Source: CAVQFO01 sp963711725 (GTDB taxonomy: Bacteria > Pseudomonadota > Gammaproteobacteria > Nitrococcales > Aquisalimonadaceae). Taken from it: 38,274 nt of DNA. The stretch covers positions 1-38,274 of the forward strand of contig CAVQFO010000045.1 in NCBI GenBank assembly GCA_963711725.1. Reading direction: 5' to 3'. Shown here piece by piece: positions 1 through 9,203 of the stretch. Within the stretch, counting starts at the first letter, position 1. Every line of letters starts with the position of its first letter. Both the position numbers and the translations under genes were made by a program. The notes below the pieces were generated by a model that had not been told where the DNA came from, did not search any database, and saw nothing but the letters and a program-made list of their open reading frames with translations.

Positions 1-6
1 GACGGA

Positions 7-978
7 TCAGTAACGCAGCAGTGCCGAACCCCAGGTAAAGCCGCCGCCAAAGGCTTCCAGCAGCAGGATTTCACCACGCTTGATGCGGCCGTCACGTACT
101 GCAACATCCAGCGCCAGCGGCACTGATGCGGCCGAAGTGTTGCCGTGTTCATCCACCGTGACCACCACGTTATCCATGGACATCTTCAGCTTGCGGGCTG
201 TCGCCTGGATAATGCGTATATTGGCCTGATGCGGAATCAGCCAGTCGACGTAGACTGCTTCATGTTGTTGGAGGCCAGCGTTTCATCGACGATACGGCCG
301 AGGGTATTACTGCCATCTTGAATACTTCATTGCCCTGCATCTGTATATAGGCCTGTCCGGCCTGCACCCTGGTCATAACCCTGCGATATCCCTGCAGGCA
401 CAGTCAGCAAATGTTCATAGCTGCCGTCAGCGTGCAGGTGCGTGGAAAGAATGCCGGGCTCATCGTTGGCTTCGAGTATCACGGCGCCCGCGCCGTCGCC
501 GAACAGGATACTGGTACTGCGATCATTCCAGTCGACAATACGTGACAGTGTCTCGGCGCCCACAACCAGCGCACATTTGGCGGAACCTGTTTTAATAAAC
601 TTGTCCGCGATCCCGAGCGCGTAGACAAACCCGGTACATACGGCCTGCACATCAAACGCAGCCGTGCCATGGATATCCAGGCGTTGCTGTAACAGGCAGG
701 CGGTACTTGGAAATACGCGGTCAGGTGTTGTCGTTGCCAGCACAATCAGGTCTATCTGCCGGGGGGGTGCGCCCCGCGGCTTCCATTGCTTCCCGGGTTG
801 CCGCTATTTCCGCCAGATCACAGGAGGTTTGATCGCCTGCAGCAATATGCCGCTTGTAGATTCCGGTGCGATCCCTGATCCATTCATCCGAGGTGTCCAT
901 GATTTTTTCAAGATCATGGTTGGTCAGCACTTTTTCAGGCAGGTAACTGCCGGTACCCGCAATGCGTGAATATTTCAT
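7..978 (-). CDS. fabH: 3-oxoacyl-ACP synthase III (KAS III), frame-broken
   Basis: FabH condenses acetyl-CoA with malonyl-ACP to start fatty acid synthesis in the cytoplasm. The N-terminus (MKYSRIAGTGSYLPEKVLTN) and the C-terminus (LLLEAFGGGFTWGSALLRY, stop at 7-9) both match the family. The thiolase-fold triad is visible in pieces: Cys in AVCTGFVYALG, His in WLIPHQANIRI and Asn in EHGNTSAAS. The total extent of about 324 codons fits the usual ~317. The reading frame changes near 760 (a run of seven G), near 350, near 310 and near 245-250, so no single ORF covers it. Its ATG overlaps the plsX stop as ATGA, which indicates translational coupling. Sequencing error is the likely cause of the breaks because this gene is normally needed for growth. 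Confidence 0.9.
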
Positions 979-2005
979 AGGGCCTGCCTGTTTTCCTTGT
1001 AGGACCGTAGCTGGGTCGTTATCCGCTCAGGTACATTTTCGCGAACCTCAAGAATGGCGACCTTGATAGCATTTGCAAACGCAAAAGCGTCCGCGCTGCC
1101 GTGGCTCTTGATCACTATCCCGCGCAAACCCAGCAGACTGGCACCGTTGTAGGCACGCGGGTCAATGCGCCTGCGGAATGCCTTGAGTACCGGCATGGCA
1201 ACCAGCGCGGCCAGTTTGGTAAACAGATTGCGACTGAATTCCTGCTTAATAAACGCAGCGATCATCCTGGCAATCCCTTCACTGGTCTTCAGTGATACAT
1301 TGCCGACAAAGCCGTCGCATACGATGACATCAAAATTACCCTTGTAAATATCATCACCCTCGGCATATCCCGCGTAGTTCGGCACGCCCGCCAGCAGTAA
1401 TTGCGCCGCTTCCTTGACCTGCTCGTTTCCCTTGATTTCTTCTTCGCCGATATTCAGCAAACCGACACGCGGGTGCTCGTTCCCGTCTACCGCGCCGGCC
1501 AGCACCGAACCCATCAGGGAAAACTGGAAGAGGTGTTCGGCGTTGCAGTCGACATTGGCGCCAAGATCAAGCATCCATGTGTGGCCGGTCATTGAAGGCA
1601 GGAACGCAAAAGATCGCCGGCCGGTCGATCCCGGGGAGCATCTTCAGCACAAAGCGGGATGTCGCCATCAAAGCACCGGTATTGCCGGCGCTGACCGCGG
1701 CATGCGCCACGCCGTCCTTGACCAGATTGAGGGCGACCCGCATGGATGAATCTTTCTTCGTGCGCAAGGCCATGGAGGGCCGCTCGTCCATGCCACAACT
1801 TCGGAGGCATGCCTGATCTTCAGTGCTTCGCCCTCGCTCAACCAACCGCAAGTGCACGACTCTTGTCGCGAGACGGACTCATCCCCACCAGGATCAGTCT
1901 AAGGTTCGGGTGGCGCAACAGTATAGCCCCGGCTGCCTCGACGACGATCCCCGGACCGTGATCGCCGCTCATTGCATCTAGTGCGATGGTGATCGACTCA
2001 GGCAT
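975..2005 (-). CDS. plsX: phosphate acyltransferase PlsX, frame-broken
   Basis: PlsX makes acyl-phosphate from acyl-ACP, feeding PlsY in phospholipid synthesis at the membrane surface. The start at 2005 gives MPESITIALDAMSGDHGPG, the family N-terminus. Later segments carry the conserved SAGNTGALM, DLGANVDCNAEHL, LLNIGEEEIKGNEQ, VCDGFVGNVSLKT and NGASLLGLRGIVIKSHG. The frame breaks near 1860 and again near 1590. The summed length of about 343 codons is normal for PlsX. It lies between rpmF and fabH in the usual order, with an ATGA overlap into fabH and a 131-nt spacer after rpmF. Confidence 0.9.
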
Positions 2006-2066
2006 GGATTACCCGCAGGTCTGAACCTAAGTAATGTGCCAATGTTCGAGGGGCTCAACACAGGCC

Positions 2067-2098
2067 GTCGCCGCCCCAGAAAGCGAAAACGCGGCGAC
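2067..2098 (-). other. intercistronic hairpin between rpmF and plsX
   Basis: Perfect 8-bp arms, GTCGCCGC at 2067-2074 and GCGGCGAC at 2091-2098, enclose a 16-nt loop in the rpmF-plsX spacer. No T-run follows in the direction of transcription, so it is more likely an mRNA stability or processing element than a full terminator. This is inference from sequence symmetry only. Confidence 0.35.
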
Positions 2099-2136
2099 CC
2101 ACCGGCCAGCCGCGAATCGCAGATCAGCTATATCTG

Positions 2137-2311
2137 TTACTCGTCCTTGGCGGGCAGGACTTTCTTGCCGCGGTAATAACCATCCGCGCTAATGTGATGC
2201 CGGCGATGGGTTTCGCCGGTGGTCGGCTCCACCGACAGGGGGGCCGAAGGGATCGTGGGCACGGCGCATGCCGCGCTTGGAACGGGTTTTGCGGTTCTGT
2301 TGAACGGCCAT
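2137..2311 (-). CDS. rpmF: 50S ribosomal protein L32, one extra base
   Basis: L32 is a small protein of the large ribosomal subunit. The start MAVQQNRKTRSKRGMRRAHD is diagnostic, and the distal part reads SVEPTTGETHRRHHISADG then YYRGKKVLPAKDE and a stop at 2137-2139. The two parts are in different frames. The interval is 175 nt, exactly one more than 58 codons. Removing one G from the six-G run at 2238-2243 joins them as DPFGPLSVEPTTG. A strong ribosome site, AGGAGG, sits 8 nt before the ATG. The gene lies between yceD and plsX, as in most Proteobacteria. Confidence 0.93.
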
Positions 2312-2852
2312 TGTTCGACCTCCTGGGAAATCTCTGTCTTTCCCGCCCCGCAGGGCCTTCAGAGCCGCAAAAGGATTATCCTTCCGCCGCTCCTGCTCTT
2401 TCGGTACATCCTCGACAAGCGCTTCCTGTGGCACACAGTCGTCATCATCTTCGTGCCTGGCAACTACCGGAAGTGCCAAAATCAACTCATCTTCAACGAG
2501 GTCGACCGGCCGCACTGGCTTCACCGGCCAACAGCGGATCGATCTCTCAGGCAGCCTGGCCGCTTCGCCCTCGCCGGAGACGATCCCTAGCCGAACTCCA
2601 TATCCACCGGCCACGACATCGCTCCGAGGCATCGCTGGCATTGCAACACCAGCACGCCTTTAATTCGACCTCGAACTACCGGCCGGCCATCTTCACGCCC
2701 GAAGCGCAACGATGCCTCGACGGCGCCGGCGCTATCCGCCAATGCTTCCTGCAAGCGGGCCATCCCGGCCAGCTGTGCGGCCCCTCCACCAAGGCATCCC
2801 GGTCCGCCAGGTAAAGCGGATCAACGGGTAAATACAAGGGGGTCAATTGCAT
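2312..2852 (-). CDS. yceD: YceD family (DUF177) protein, frame-broken
   Basis: YceD/DUF177 is a conserved protein encoded just upstream of rpmF; in plants and bacteria relatives have been tied to 23S rRNA accumulation. The start at 2852 reads MQLTPLYLPVDPLYLADRD. A middle part holds the paired-cysteine segment LVLQCQRCLGAM, and the C-terminal part holds VEDELILALPVVARHEDDDD and KDNPFAALKAL, all family hallmarks. The frame changes near 2780, near 2590 and perhaps near 2540. No stop is seen before the rpmF ATG: as given, the last frame runs straight into L32. The exact 3' end is therefore unknown and the end stated here is the limit. Confidence 0.8.
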
Positions 2853-2996
2853 AAGCAGCGCATATCAGCGACGGTCCCCAAGGTGTCAAAATGAGTCCGC
2901 GCGGCAGCGATCGGCCATGGCCGCGTTAAAGGCGCGCCCCGAAGGCCGCACTGGGTTAAATCCCGACGCTTCGGCCGGACATAGGACCGTATATAC

Positions 2997-3590
2997 ATGC
3001 ACGATTCCCCAATTCATTCTTGCTTCCGGCTCACGTCACCGTGCGGCACTGCTGGATCGGCTGGGCTTGGACTACGGGGTACGCCGCCCGGATGTGGATG
3101 AGACGCGGCTATCGGGCGAAGATCCCGAGACTATGTCCGTCGCTTATCCCTGGAAAAGGCACGCGCAGGCGCAAAGGGCGCAACCCGGAACTGATCATCG
3201 GCTCCGATCAAGCCGCAGTCCTGGAGACCGAAGTACTGGGCAAGCCAGGAGATCATGCCCATGCCGTGGCTCAGCTTCGACGCGGCTTTCCGGGCAAACC
3301 GTGCGTTTTCTCACGGGGTGTGCCTTCTTAATAGCCTAGCGGGCGATCATCAGCTGGATTGTGTGGAAGTCCGCGCGGTGTTCCGCCACCTGGCCGATCA
3401 CGCCATCGCGCGCTACCTGGAACGGGAACCGGCCTATGACTGCGCCGGCAGCTTCAAGTCCGAAGCGCTGGGTATCGCATTGCTGGAACGCATGGAAAGC
3501 TGGGACCGACGGCGTTGGTCGGGCTGCCGCTGATTCGCTTGATTTCCATGTTGCAAGAGAAGGTGCGTCCGAAGGCATCGTCTGCCCTGA
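2997..3590 (+). CDS. Maf-2/YceF-like nucleotide pyrophosphatase, frame-broken
   Basis: Maf proteins hydrolyse non-canonical nucleoside triphosphates; the YceF (Maf-2) subfamily prefers 7-methyl-GTP. Segments in order are FILASGSRHRAALLDRLGLD, PDVDETRLSGEDPE, PELIIGSDQAAVLETEVLG, YDCAGSFKSEALGIALLERM and ALVGLPLIRLISMLQEK. These match YceF end to end. They are spread over three frames, with breaks near 3010, 3145, 3180, 3290, 3325 and 3505, so both termini are approximate. The ATG at 2997 is the best-placed start and the stop near 3588 is in a third frame. It is divergent from yceD and convergent with the S49 peptidase gene, a common gammaproteobacterial arrangement. Confidence 0.8.
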
Positions 3591-3643
3591 GCGCCGTCGC
3601 GTCTCTTACCTACTGCAGAGCGGCGCTCACCGCCGCGAATGCC

Positions 3644-4590
3644 TTACCGAAGCCGCACGCTATCCATCGCTTCCTTCAGGCTGTGGGCGAAGCTGGCGCC
3701 GAATCGATGCGCCAGCCGGGCCAGGACATCCGGCTCGACCGTGTAATCCACCGTGCGCTTTGCCTTGATCACGTCCCGCGCGACGTAGCCGGTATCGCCC
3801 AGGCCGTCGGCGAGCCCCAGCTTGACGCTGTCCGCGCCCGTCCACACCAACCCACTGAACAAATCCGGATTGTCGCCAAGGCGGTCGCCGCGGCCCTTCT
3901 TCACCTCGGCGATGAACTGCTGATGAATTTCTGCAACAAGCCCTTGATATAGGTGACATCTTGTGGCCGTTGCGGTGAAAACGGGTCGAGCATGTCCTTG
4001 TTCTTGCCCGCCGTGTACAGCCGCCGTTCAACACCGAGCTTGTCCATGAGCCCGGTAAAGCCGAAGCCGTTCATCAGCACGCCGATGGAGCCCACCAGGC
4101 TTGCCTTGTTCACGTAGATCTTGTCCGCCGCCACCGCGATGTAATAGGCGCCGGATGTCAGCAGGTCGCCGCCGACCGCATAGACCGGAACGTCGGGATG
4201 AGCTTTGCGAAGCCGGTGGATCTCATCGTTAACGCGCCCCGCCTCCACCGGGCTTCCTCCCGGGCTGTTGATATCCAGGACGACCCCGGCCACGTCGCGG
4301 TTGTCGAAGGCGCGATCAAGACCCCGGATGATCAGCTCCGCGCTGGCCGGTGAGCCGGCCGCGATGGGGCCGTCCACGTGGATCACGGCGGTGTGGCGGC
4401 CGCTGGGTTCGGCCTCCCCGGCAAACTGGCAGCTCCTGAAGGCCAGCAACAACAAGAACAGGTAAACCAGCAGCGCCAGTTTGAAGAAAATGCCCCAGCG
4501 CCGGCGCCGGCGCTGTTCGCGGATCCCCGCCATGGCGATATCCCGCAGGGCCTGCTGTTCCCAACGCTCGCCGTGCTCTTGTTCCGCCAT
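3644..4590 (-). CDS. sppA: S49 family signal peptide peptidase (SppA type), one frameshift
   Basis: This membrane-anchored serine protease degrades leftover signal peptides. Residues 1-31 are a basic cytoplasmic head, residues 33-52 one membrane segment, and the rest one S49 protease domain. LDINSPGG (about 105-112) is conserved. By alignment from memory to Bacillus SppA, Ser146 in LLTSGAYY and Lys198 in GKNKDMLDP form the Ser/Lys dyad. The frame is lost near 3930, where one missing base would restore a LLQEIHQQFIAEVKKGRGD-like junction. The C-terminal part (GDNPDLFSGLVWTGADSVKL) continues in the next frame to 3644. The length is that of the short single-domain class, not E. coli SppA. It starts 16 nt after the rluC stop and is probably co-transcribed with it. 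Confidence 0.88.
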
Positions 4591-4606
4591 TGTCAGCTCT
4601 CCCTGT

Positions 4607-5590
4607 TCATCTCACCGCGCCGTGTCCGCGGCTCTCCAGCGTATCGACCAGCGCGCGCAAATCCTCGCTCAACGGCGCGGTAAAATGATGCTCCCGACCC
4701 GACTCCGGCATGACGAACCGCAAACTGTGTGCGTGCAACGCCAACCGCCTGAGCCCGGCCTGCTTGAAGGTGCGATTGGCCGCCGCATCGCCGTAGCGGC
4801 TGTCCCCAGCACCGGGTGCCCCACGTGTGCGGCATGGACGCGGATCTGATGGGTCCGTCCCGTACCGATGCGCGCCCGCGCCATGGATGCCTGCCCGTAG
4901 CGCTCAAGCACCTCGAATTCCGTGTGCGCCACCTTGCCCTCCGCGTCCACCCTCACCGTCCGCTCGCCGCGCGGACCGCGCGTTGCGATCCAACGGCGCA
5001 TCCACGACGAACCGCCCCTTGGGAAGATCGCCGGACAGGAGTACCAGATAGTCCTTCTCCATGCCGCCCTCCCGCAGCAGCGCGTGCAGCTGGCGCAGGA
5101 TCGTGCGTTTCTTCGCGATCACCAGGCAGCCGCTGGTCTCCCGGTCCAGCCGGTGCACCAGATCCAGGAAGGGCTGACCGGTGCGCAGCGCGCGCAACGC
5201 CTCGATAACGCCGAAGCGCAAACCGGACCCGCCGTGGACGGCGAGGCCCGCCGGCTTGTCCAGGACCAACAGCTCGTCGTCTTCGTAGATGATGGCCTGC
5301 GACAGTGTCCGCAAGACGCCGTCGGGGATTTCGCCGCTTGTCCCCGGCTCCGCCATGCGAACCGGCGGCAGGCGTACTTCGTCGCCTTCCCGTACGCGCA
5401 CGGCGGGCCCCACGCGCTTGCCGTTGACACGAACTTCCCCTTTTCGCAGGAGTCTATATATGCGTGTCTTGGGGACGCCTTTGAGCTCCCGCAAAAGGTA
5501 ATTGTCGATACGCTGCCCCTCGCATTGATCGGGGACAGTGACGTAACGGACCTTGGACGACTGATTCTCGGAGGGATTGTGTCTATTCAC
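4607..5590 (-). CDS. rluC: 23S rRNA pseudouridine synthase RluC, two frameshifts
   Basis: RluC isomerises uridines 955, 2504 and 2580 of 23S rRNA (E. coli numbering). An S4 RNA-binding domain spans about residues 25-72 (GQRIDNYLLRELKGVPKTRI). The RluA-type catalytic domain follows, with Asp149 in LVHRLDRETSG. The frame breaks near 4978, where NARGPRGERTVRV would be restored by one base, and near 4804, where one more G in a run of four restores VLGDSRYGDAAANRTF. The tail ends LVDTLESRGHGAVR. The start is GTG at 5590 with no evident ribosome site. The gene is divergent from rne, a classic neighbourhood. Confidence 0.92.
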
Positions 5591-6122
5591 GACGCCGATG
5601 ATACAGCCCCGGCCACGCCTAAAGCCATGGCACGGTGCTCCGGAGTGTCCGCGCAGGCGGGCTAGTCACGTCACGGACGGCGAATCTTTGAAGCGGGTTG
5701 GTCTGTCCGCCCCGCGGCTCTGCTCCAACGGGTAGTAAAAACCACCAAGAAATGTTGCACAGGCGTTTGATGCGGTGCGGGTTGGCTGATATATTGATCG
5801 CGCGCGAATTACTGCTGTCACGGCGGCTACACAGCCCCGGCAGCGTTGCAGTTCGCCCTGGTTTCGCAGCATCCGCATTCGGCGGGTGATGATTGTTTTT
5901 TGGGATATACACCGTTGTCTGGCCGTCCCGGCAGACAACTCAATTGCGCTCCCATGCCCCTATCCCACACGGTGATGAATAACATGCTCGTTTGGCGCCT
6001 CGCCCACACACTGCTTGGCGGAAGTCCGCGCGCGGTCGGCGATTTCGACATGGCGCCCGGGGATGCTTGTTCCATTGCCGCGAGGTGGATAGGGCCGGTC
6101 GAGCGCCGGAGATCAATAGGTA
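5591..6122 (+). promoter_or_regulatory. rluC-rne intergenic region with long rne leader
   Basis: This 532-nt region holds no convincing gene. On the plus strand TTGATG (5767-5772), a 17-nt spacer and TATATT (5790-5795) form a good sigma70-type promoter, predicting a start near 5802 and an rne leader of about 320 nt. A leader of that size is known for E. coli rne, where its structure lets RNase E control its own mRNA. On the minus strand TATCAT at 5598-5603 could be the -10 for rluC, which would leave almost no leader. I did not recognise the conserved rne5 hairpins by eye. Confidence 0.6.
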
Positions 6123-9100
6123 ATGAAAAGAATGCTGATCAATGCCACCCAGCCGGAAGAGCTGCGGGTGGCAATGGTAGACGGACAGAAGCTATACGAC
6201 CTTGATATCGAAACTCCCTCCCGGGAGCAGAAAAAGTCGAACATCTACAAGGGTAAGATTACCCGCGTAGAGCCCAGCCTGGAGGCGGCCTTCGTTCAAT
6301 ACGGATCGGAGCGCCACGGGTTTCTGCCGTTCAAGGAGATCGCCCGCAGCAACTTCAACGGCGACGACAGCGGCCGCGGCAGCATCAAGGACGTCATCAA
6401 GGAAGGCCAGGAAGTCGTAGTCCAGGTGGACAAGGAAGAGCGCGGCAACAAAGGCGCCGCCCTGACCACCTTCATCAGCCTGGCCGGGCGTTATCTGGTC
6501 CTCATGCCGAACAATCCCCGCGCCGGCGGCGTTTCCCGCCGCATCGAGGGTGACGATCGGGACGAGATTCGCGAAGCCCTCCGCCAGCTGGAAGCACCCA
6601 ACGGCATGGGCCTGATCGTTCGCACGGCCGGCGTCGGGCGCAGCGTCGAAGAACTGCAGTGGGACCTCAACTACCTCCTGCAGCTGTGGTCCATGATCCA
6701 GTCCGCGTCCGCGGAGCGCTCCGCCCCCTTCCTGATCTACCAGGAAAGCAACGTCATCATCCGCGCGCTGCGCGATTACCTGCGCTCGGATACCGGCGAA
6801 ATCCTGATCGACGACCCCACGGTATTCCAGCAGGCCCAGGAGTTCGTGCAGCAGGTGATGCCGCACAACCTCTCCAAGGTGAAGCTGTATCAGGACACGG
6901 TTCCGCTGTTCACCCGCTATCAGATCGAAAGCCAGATCGAATCGGCGTTCCAGCGGGAAGTCCAGCTTCCCTCCGGGGGCGCCATCGTCATCGATCATAC
7001 CGAGGCCCTGATCTCCATCGACATCAACTCGGCGCGCGCCACCAAGGGCAGCGACATCGAGGAGACCGCGCTCAATACCAACCTCGAGGCCGCGGACGAA
7101 GTCGCCCGCCAGCTGCGAATCCGGGATCTGGGCGGCCTGATCGTGATCGATTTCATCGATATGGGCCCCAACCGCAACCAGCGCGAAGTGGAAAACCGCC
7201 TTCGCGATGCCGTGAAGATGGACCGCGCCCGCGTTCAGTTGGGCCGCATCTCCCGCTTTGGCCTGCTGGAGATGTCACGCCAGCGCCTGCGCACCTCCCT
7301 GGGTGAGGCAAGTCAGGAAGTCTGCCCGCGCTGCAGCGGCCAAGGCACGATCCGCGGCGTCGAGTCCCTGGCCCTTTCCGTGCTCCGCATCGTCGAGGAA
7401 GAGGCGATGAAGGAAAAGACGGGCAAGGTCGTCGCACAACTCCCGGTGGATGTCGCCACCTTCCTGTTGAACGAAAAGCGCGACGCCGTCGCTTCGGCCG
7501 AGCAGCGGCATGGCGTTCGTGTGACCCTGCTCCCCAACGAGAGCCTCGAAACGCCCCACTACCAGGTGGTCCGCGTCCGTAGCGACGACAATTCCGCCGA
7601 TGATGTGAGCTACAAGCTCGTGGAGCAGAAGGAACCGACCGAGATCCCCGAGAGCGTCATTGAGCGCCCACGTGTGGAACAACCAGCCGTCCGGGCCGTG
7701 ACGCCGAGCGTCTCGGCGCCGCCGCCGTCCGCCCCCGCTTCCACGCCTGCTGCCAAAACGCCGGACGCCTCACGGCCGACCGCCGACAGTGGCGGTGGCC
7801 TCAGCGGCTTTTTCGGCTGGCTTGGTTCCTTGTTCGGCGGTGGTAGCAGCTCGGAAACGCAGTCCGAACCCAAGCGCGAAGAAAAGCCCCAGCCTTCGCA
7901 AGAGTCTCAACGCCGGGGCAAAGGCGCCACTCAAAGCCGGAACGGTTCCGGGCGCAGCCGAAGCGGCACCGGCCGTAACGCCGGCGGGCAAAGCCGCGGC
8001 CGCAACTCCGGGCCGAAACGCGCGGACGATGAATCCCGGCCGGATCGCGGCGCCGAAGGCGGCCGCAAACGGCCCGCCGCCAAGAGCGCCGATGACAAGC
8101 CCGCCGTATCCGAGGATGCACAACAGGATCAGCGCAAGAGTGCGCCCAACCAGGCCGGCGATTCTTCCGGCCCCCAGGACGGTTCCAGCGGCCGCAGCCG
8201 CCGAGGGCGTCGCGGCGGCCGTCGTCGTCGCCGTTCCGGCTCCGCCGACAAGGGACCGAACCAGGATCAGAAGCAGGCTGAGGCTTCCGCGGAGAGCCCG
8301 AATCGCAAGGACGAGGGCGCGCCCAAACCCGAATCCACGACCGCGGTAACGCCGCCGAAGGAAGCCGCGGACAGCCGGGCCAAGGAACGGCCCACCGAAA
8401 AGCCCGCTCCGGAGAAGGAAGTGGAATCGGCCCAGGTTGAATCCCGGCCCGAACCCAAGACCGAGGATCCGCGGCAGCGCCATGGCCGCCCTCGCATTCC
8501 CGCCGGCAGCCGCAGTGGCAATGCGCCGAGCGCCAAGGATGCGGACACGGCCCCCGCCGAGACCTCGGCGAAGGCGCCCAAGCCGGCCTCCCCGAAAGCC
8601 AACAAGTCTCCAGTCAACGACGGAACGGCCGACAAGGGCGCAACAACCGCTTCGGAGGCCGCGCTACGCCCGTCCGAACGGCCCACTGAGCATGCCGTCG
8701 CGCCCGAGAAGTCCGATGCCCGGGAAGTGAACGAACCGGCCAAGCCGATCGCGCCGGCCGAATCCGCCTCAAAGACGCCGAATCGGCAACCGCCCAAGGC
8801 CGTCAAACCCCCGGCCCCGGCACCCGAATCCGCCGCCGGAGCCCCTGCCGCCAAGCCGGCGCCGAAAGGCGAGCACGGCGGTGAGCCCCTCGGTCCAACG
8901 GCGGCCCCCGCAAAGCCCGCGGCGAGCGACGAACCGAAATCGCAACCGGCCGAACGTCCCGCCGGCGAACAAAGCGGTACCCGCACCCCTGGCGCGAACG
9001 CCCTCGCCCAGGCCGCCGACGCCGCCCGCCGCGCCGCGGATTCCGCCGAACGGGCCCAGGCCGGCGGCGATCATCAGGACAAGGGGAATACGGAACGGTC

Positions 9101-9125
9101 CGAGCCCTCTACCAACGAACGATAG
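6123..9125 (+). CDS. rne: ribonuclease E
   Basis: RNase E is the endonuclease that starts mRNA decay and matures rRNA and tRNA at the inner membrane. The N-terminal catalytic half (about residues 1-510) is nearly canonical: MKRMLINATQPEELRVAM, the S1 domain KSNIYKGKITRVEPSLEAAF, DNase-like metal residues in ISIDINSARA (near 297) and IDFIDMG (near 342), and the zinc-link CPRCSGQG (Cys near 401 and 404). After a short linker, an amphipathic helix GLSGFFGWLGSLFGGG (about 558-573) resembles the membrane anchor of E. coli RNase E. The remaining ~420 residues are low-complexity Ala/Pro/Lys/Glu with an arginine cluster RSRRGRRGGRRRRRSG near 688-703, a likely RNA-binding site. The total of 1000 residues is close to E. 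coli's 1061. A hairpin follows the stop. Confidence 0.98.
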   Translation: MKRMLINATQPEELRVAMVDGQKLYDLDIETPSREQKKSNIYKGKITRVEPSLEAAFVQYGSERHGFLPFKEIARSNFNGDDSGRGSIKDVIKEGQEVVVQVDKEERGNKGAALTTFISLAGRYLVLMPNNPRAGGVSRRIEGDDRDEIREALRQLEAPNGMGLIVRTAGVGRSVEELQWDLNYLLQLWSMIQSASAERSAPFLIYQESNVIIRALRDYLRSDTGEILIDDPTVFQQAQEFVQQVMPHNLSKVKLYQDTVPLFTRYQIESQIESAFQREVQLPSGGAIVIDHTEALISIDINSARATKGSDIEETALNTNLEAADEVARQLRIRDLGGLIVIDFIDMGPNRNQREVENRLRDAVKMDRARVQLGRISRFGLLEMSRQRLRTSLGEASQEVCPRCSGQGTIRGVESLALSVLRIVEEEAMKEKTGKVVAQLPVDVATFLLNEKRDAVASAEQRHGVRVTLLPNESLETPHYQVVRVRSDDNSADDVSYKLVEQKEPTEIPESVIERPRVEQPAVRAVTPSVSAPPPSAPASTPAAKTPDASRPTADSGGGLSGFFGWLGSLFGGGSSSETQSEPKREEKPQPSQESQRRGKGATQSRNGSGRSRSGTGRNAGGQSRGRNSGPKRADDESRPDRGAEGGRKRPAAKSADDKPAVSEDAQQDQRKSAPNQAGDSSGPQDGSSGRSRRGRRGGRRRRRSGSADKGPNQDQKQAEASAESPNRKDEGAPKPESTTAVTPPKEAADSRAKERPTEKPAPEKEVESAQVESRPEPKTEDPRQRHGRPRIPAGSRSGNAPSAKDADTAPAETSAKAPKPASPKANKSPVNDGTADKGATTASEAALRPSERPTEHAVAPEKSDAREVNEPAKPIAPAESASKTPNRQPPKAVKPPAPAPESAAGAPAAKPAPKGEHGGEPLGPTAAPAKPAASDEPKSQPAERPAGEQSGTRTPGANALAQAADAARRAADSAERAQAGGDHQDKGNTERSEPSTNER

Positions 9126-9141
9126 AGGCTTGAAGAAGCAG

Positions 9142-9170
9142 TTGACCGGGGCCGTCGCGGCCCCGGTCAA
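9142..9170. terminator. hairpin between convergent rne and phosphatase genes
   Basis: Perfect 12-bp arms (TTGACCGGGGCC at 9142-9153 and its complement at 9159-9170) with a 5-nt loop lie 16 nt after the rne stop and 33 nt beyond the 3' end of the phosphatase gene. There is no T-run on the plus side. On the minus side the arm is followed by CTGCTTCTTC, slightly T-rich. It probably blocks read-through or protects 3' ends in both directions. Confidence 0.65.
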
Positions 9171-9203
9171 TGACGAGCGTTACTGTCGGGCCGGATCGCG
9201 GAA

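Noticed and set aside
1..5590. A real cluster of decaying pseudogenes
   Set aside because: The genes are core and mostly essential, similarity is high throughout, and breaks are single bases, several fixable in homopolymers; technical error is simpler.
7770..8986. Minus-strand open frames opposite the rne C-terminal region
   Set aside because: They mirror repetitive GC-rich codons of the disordered RNase E tail and have no start-site or family support.
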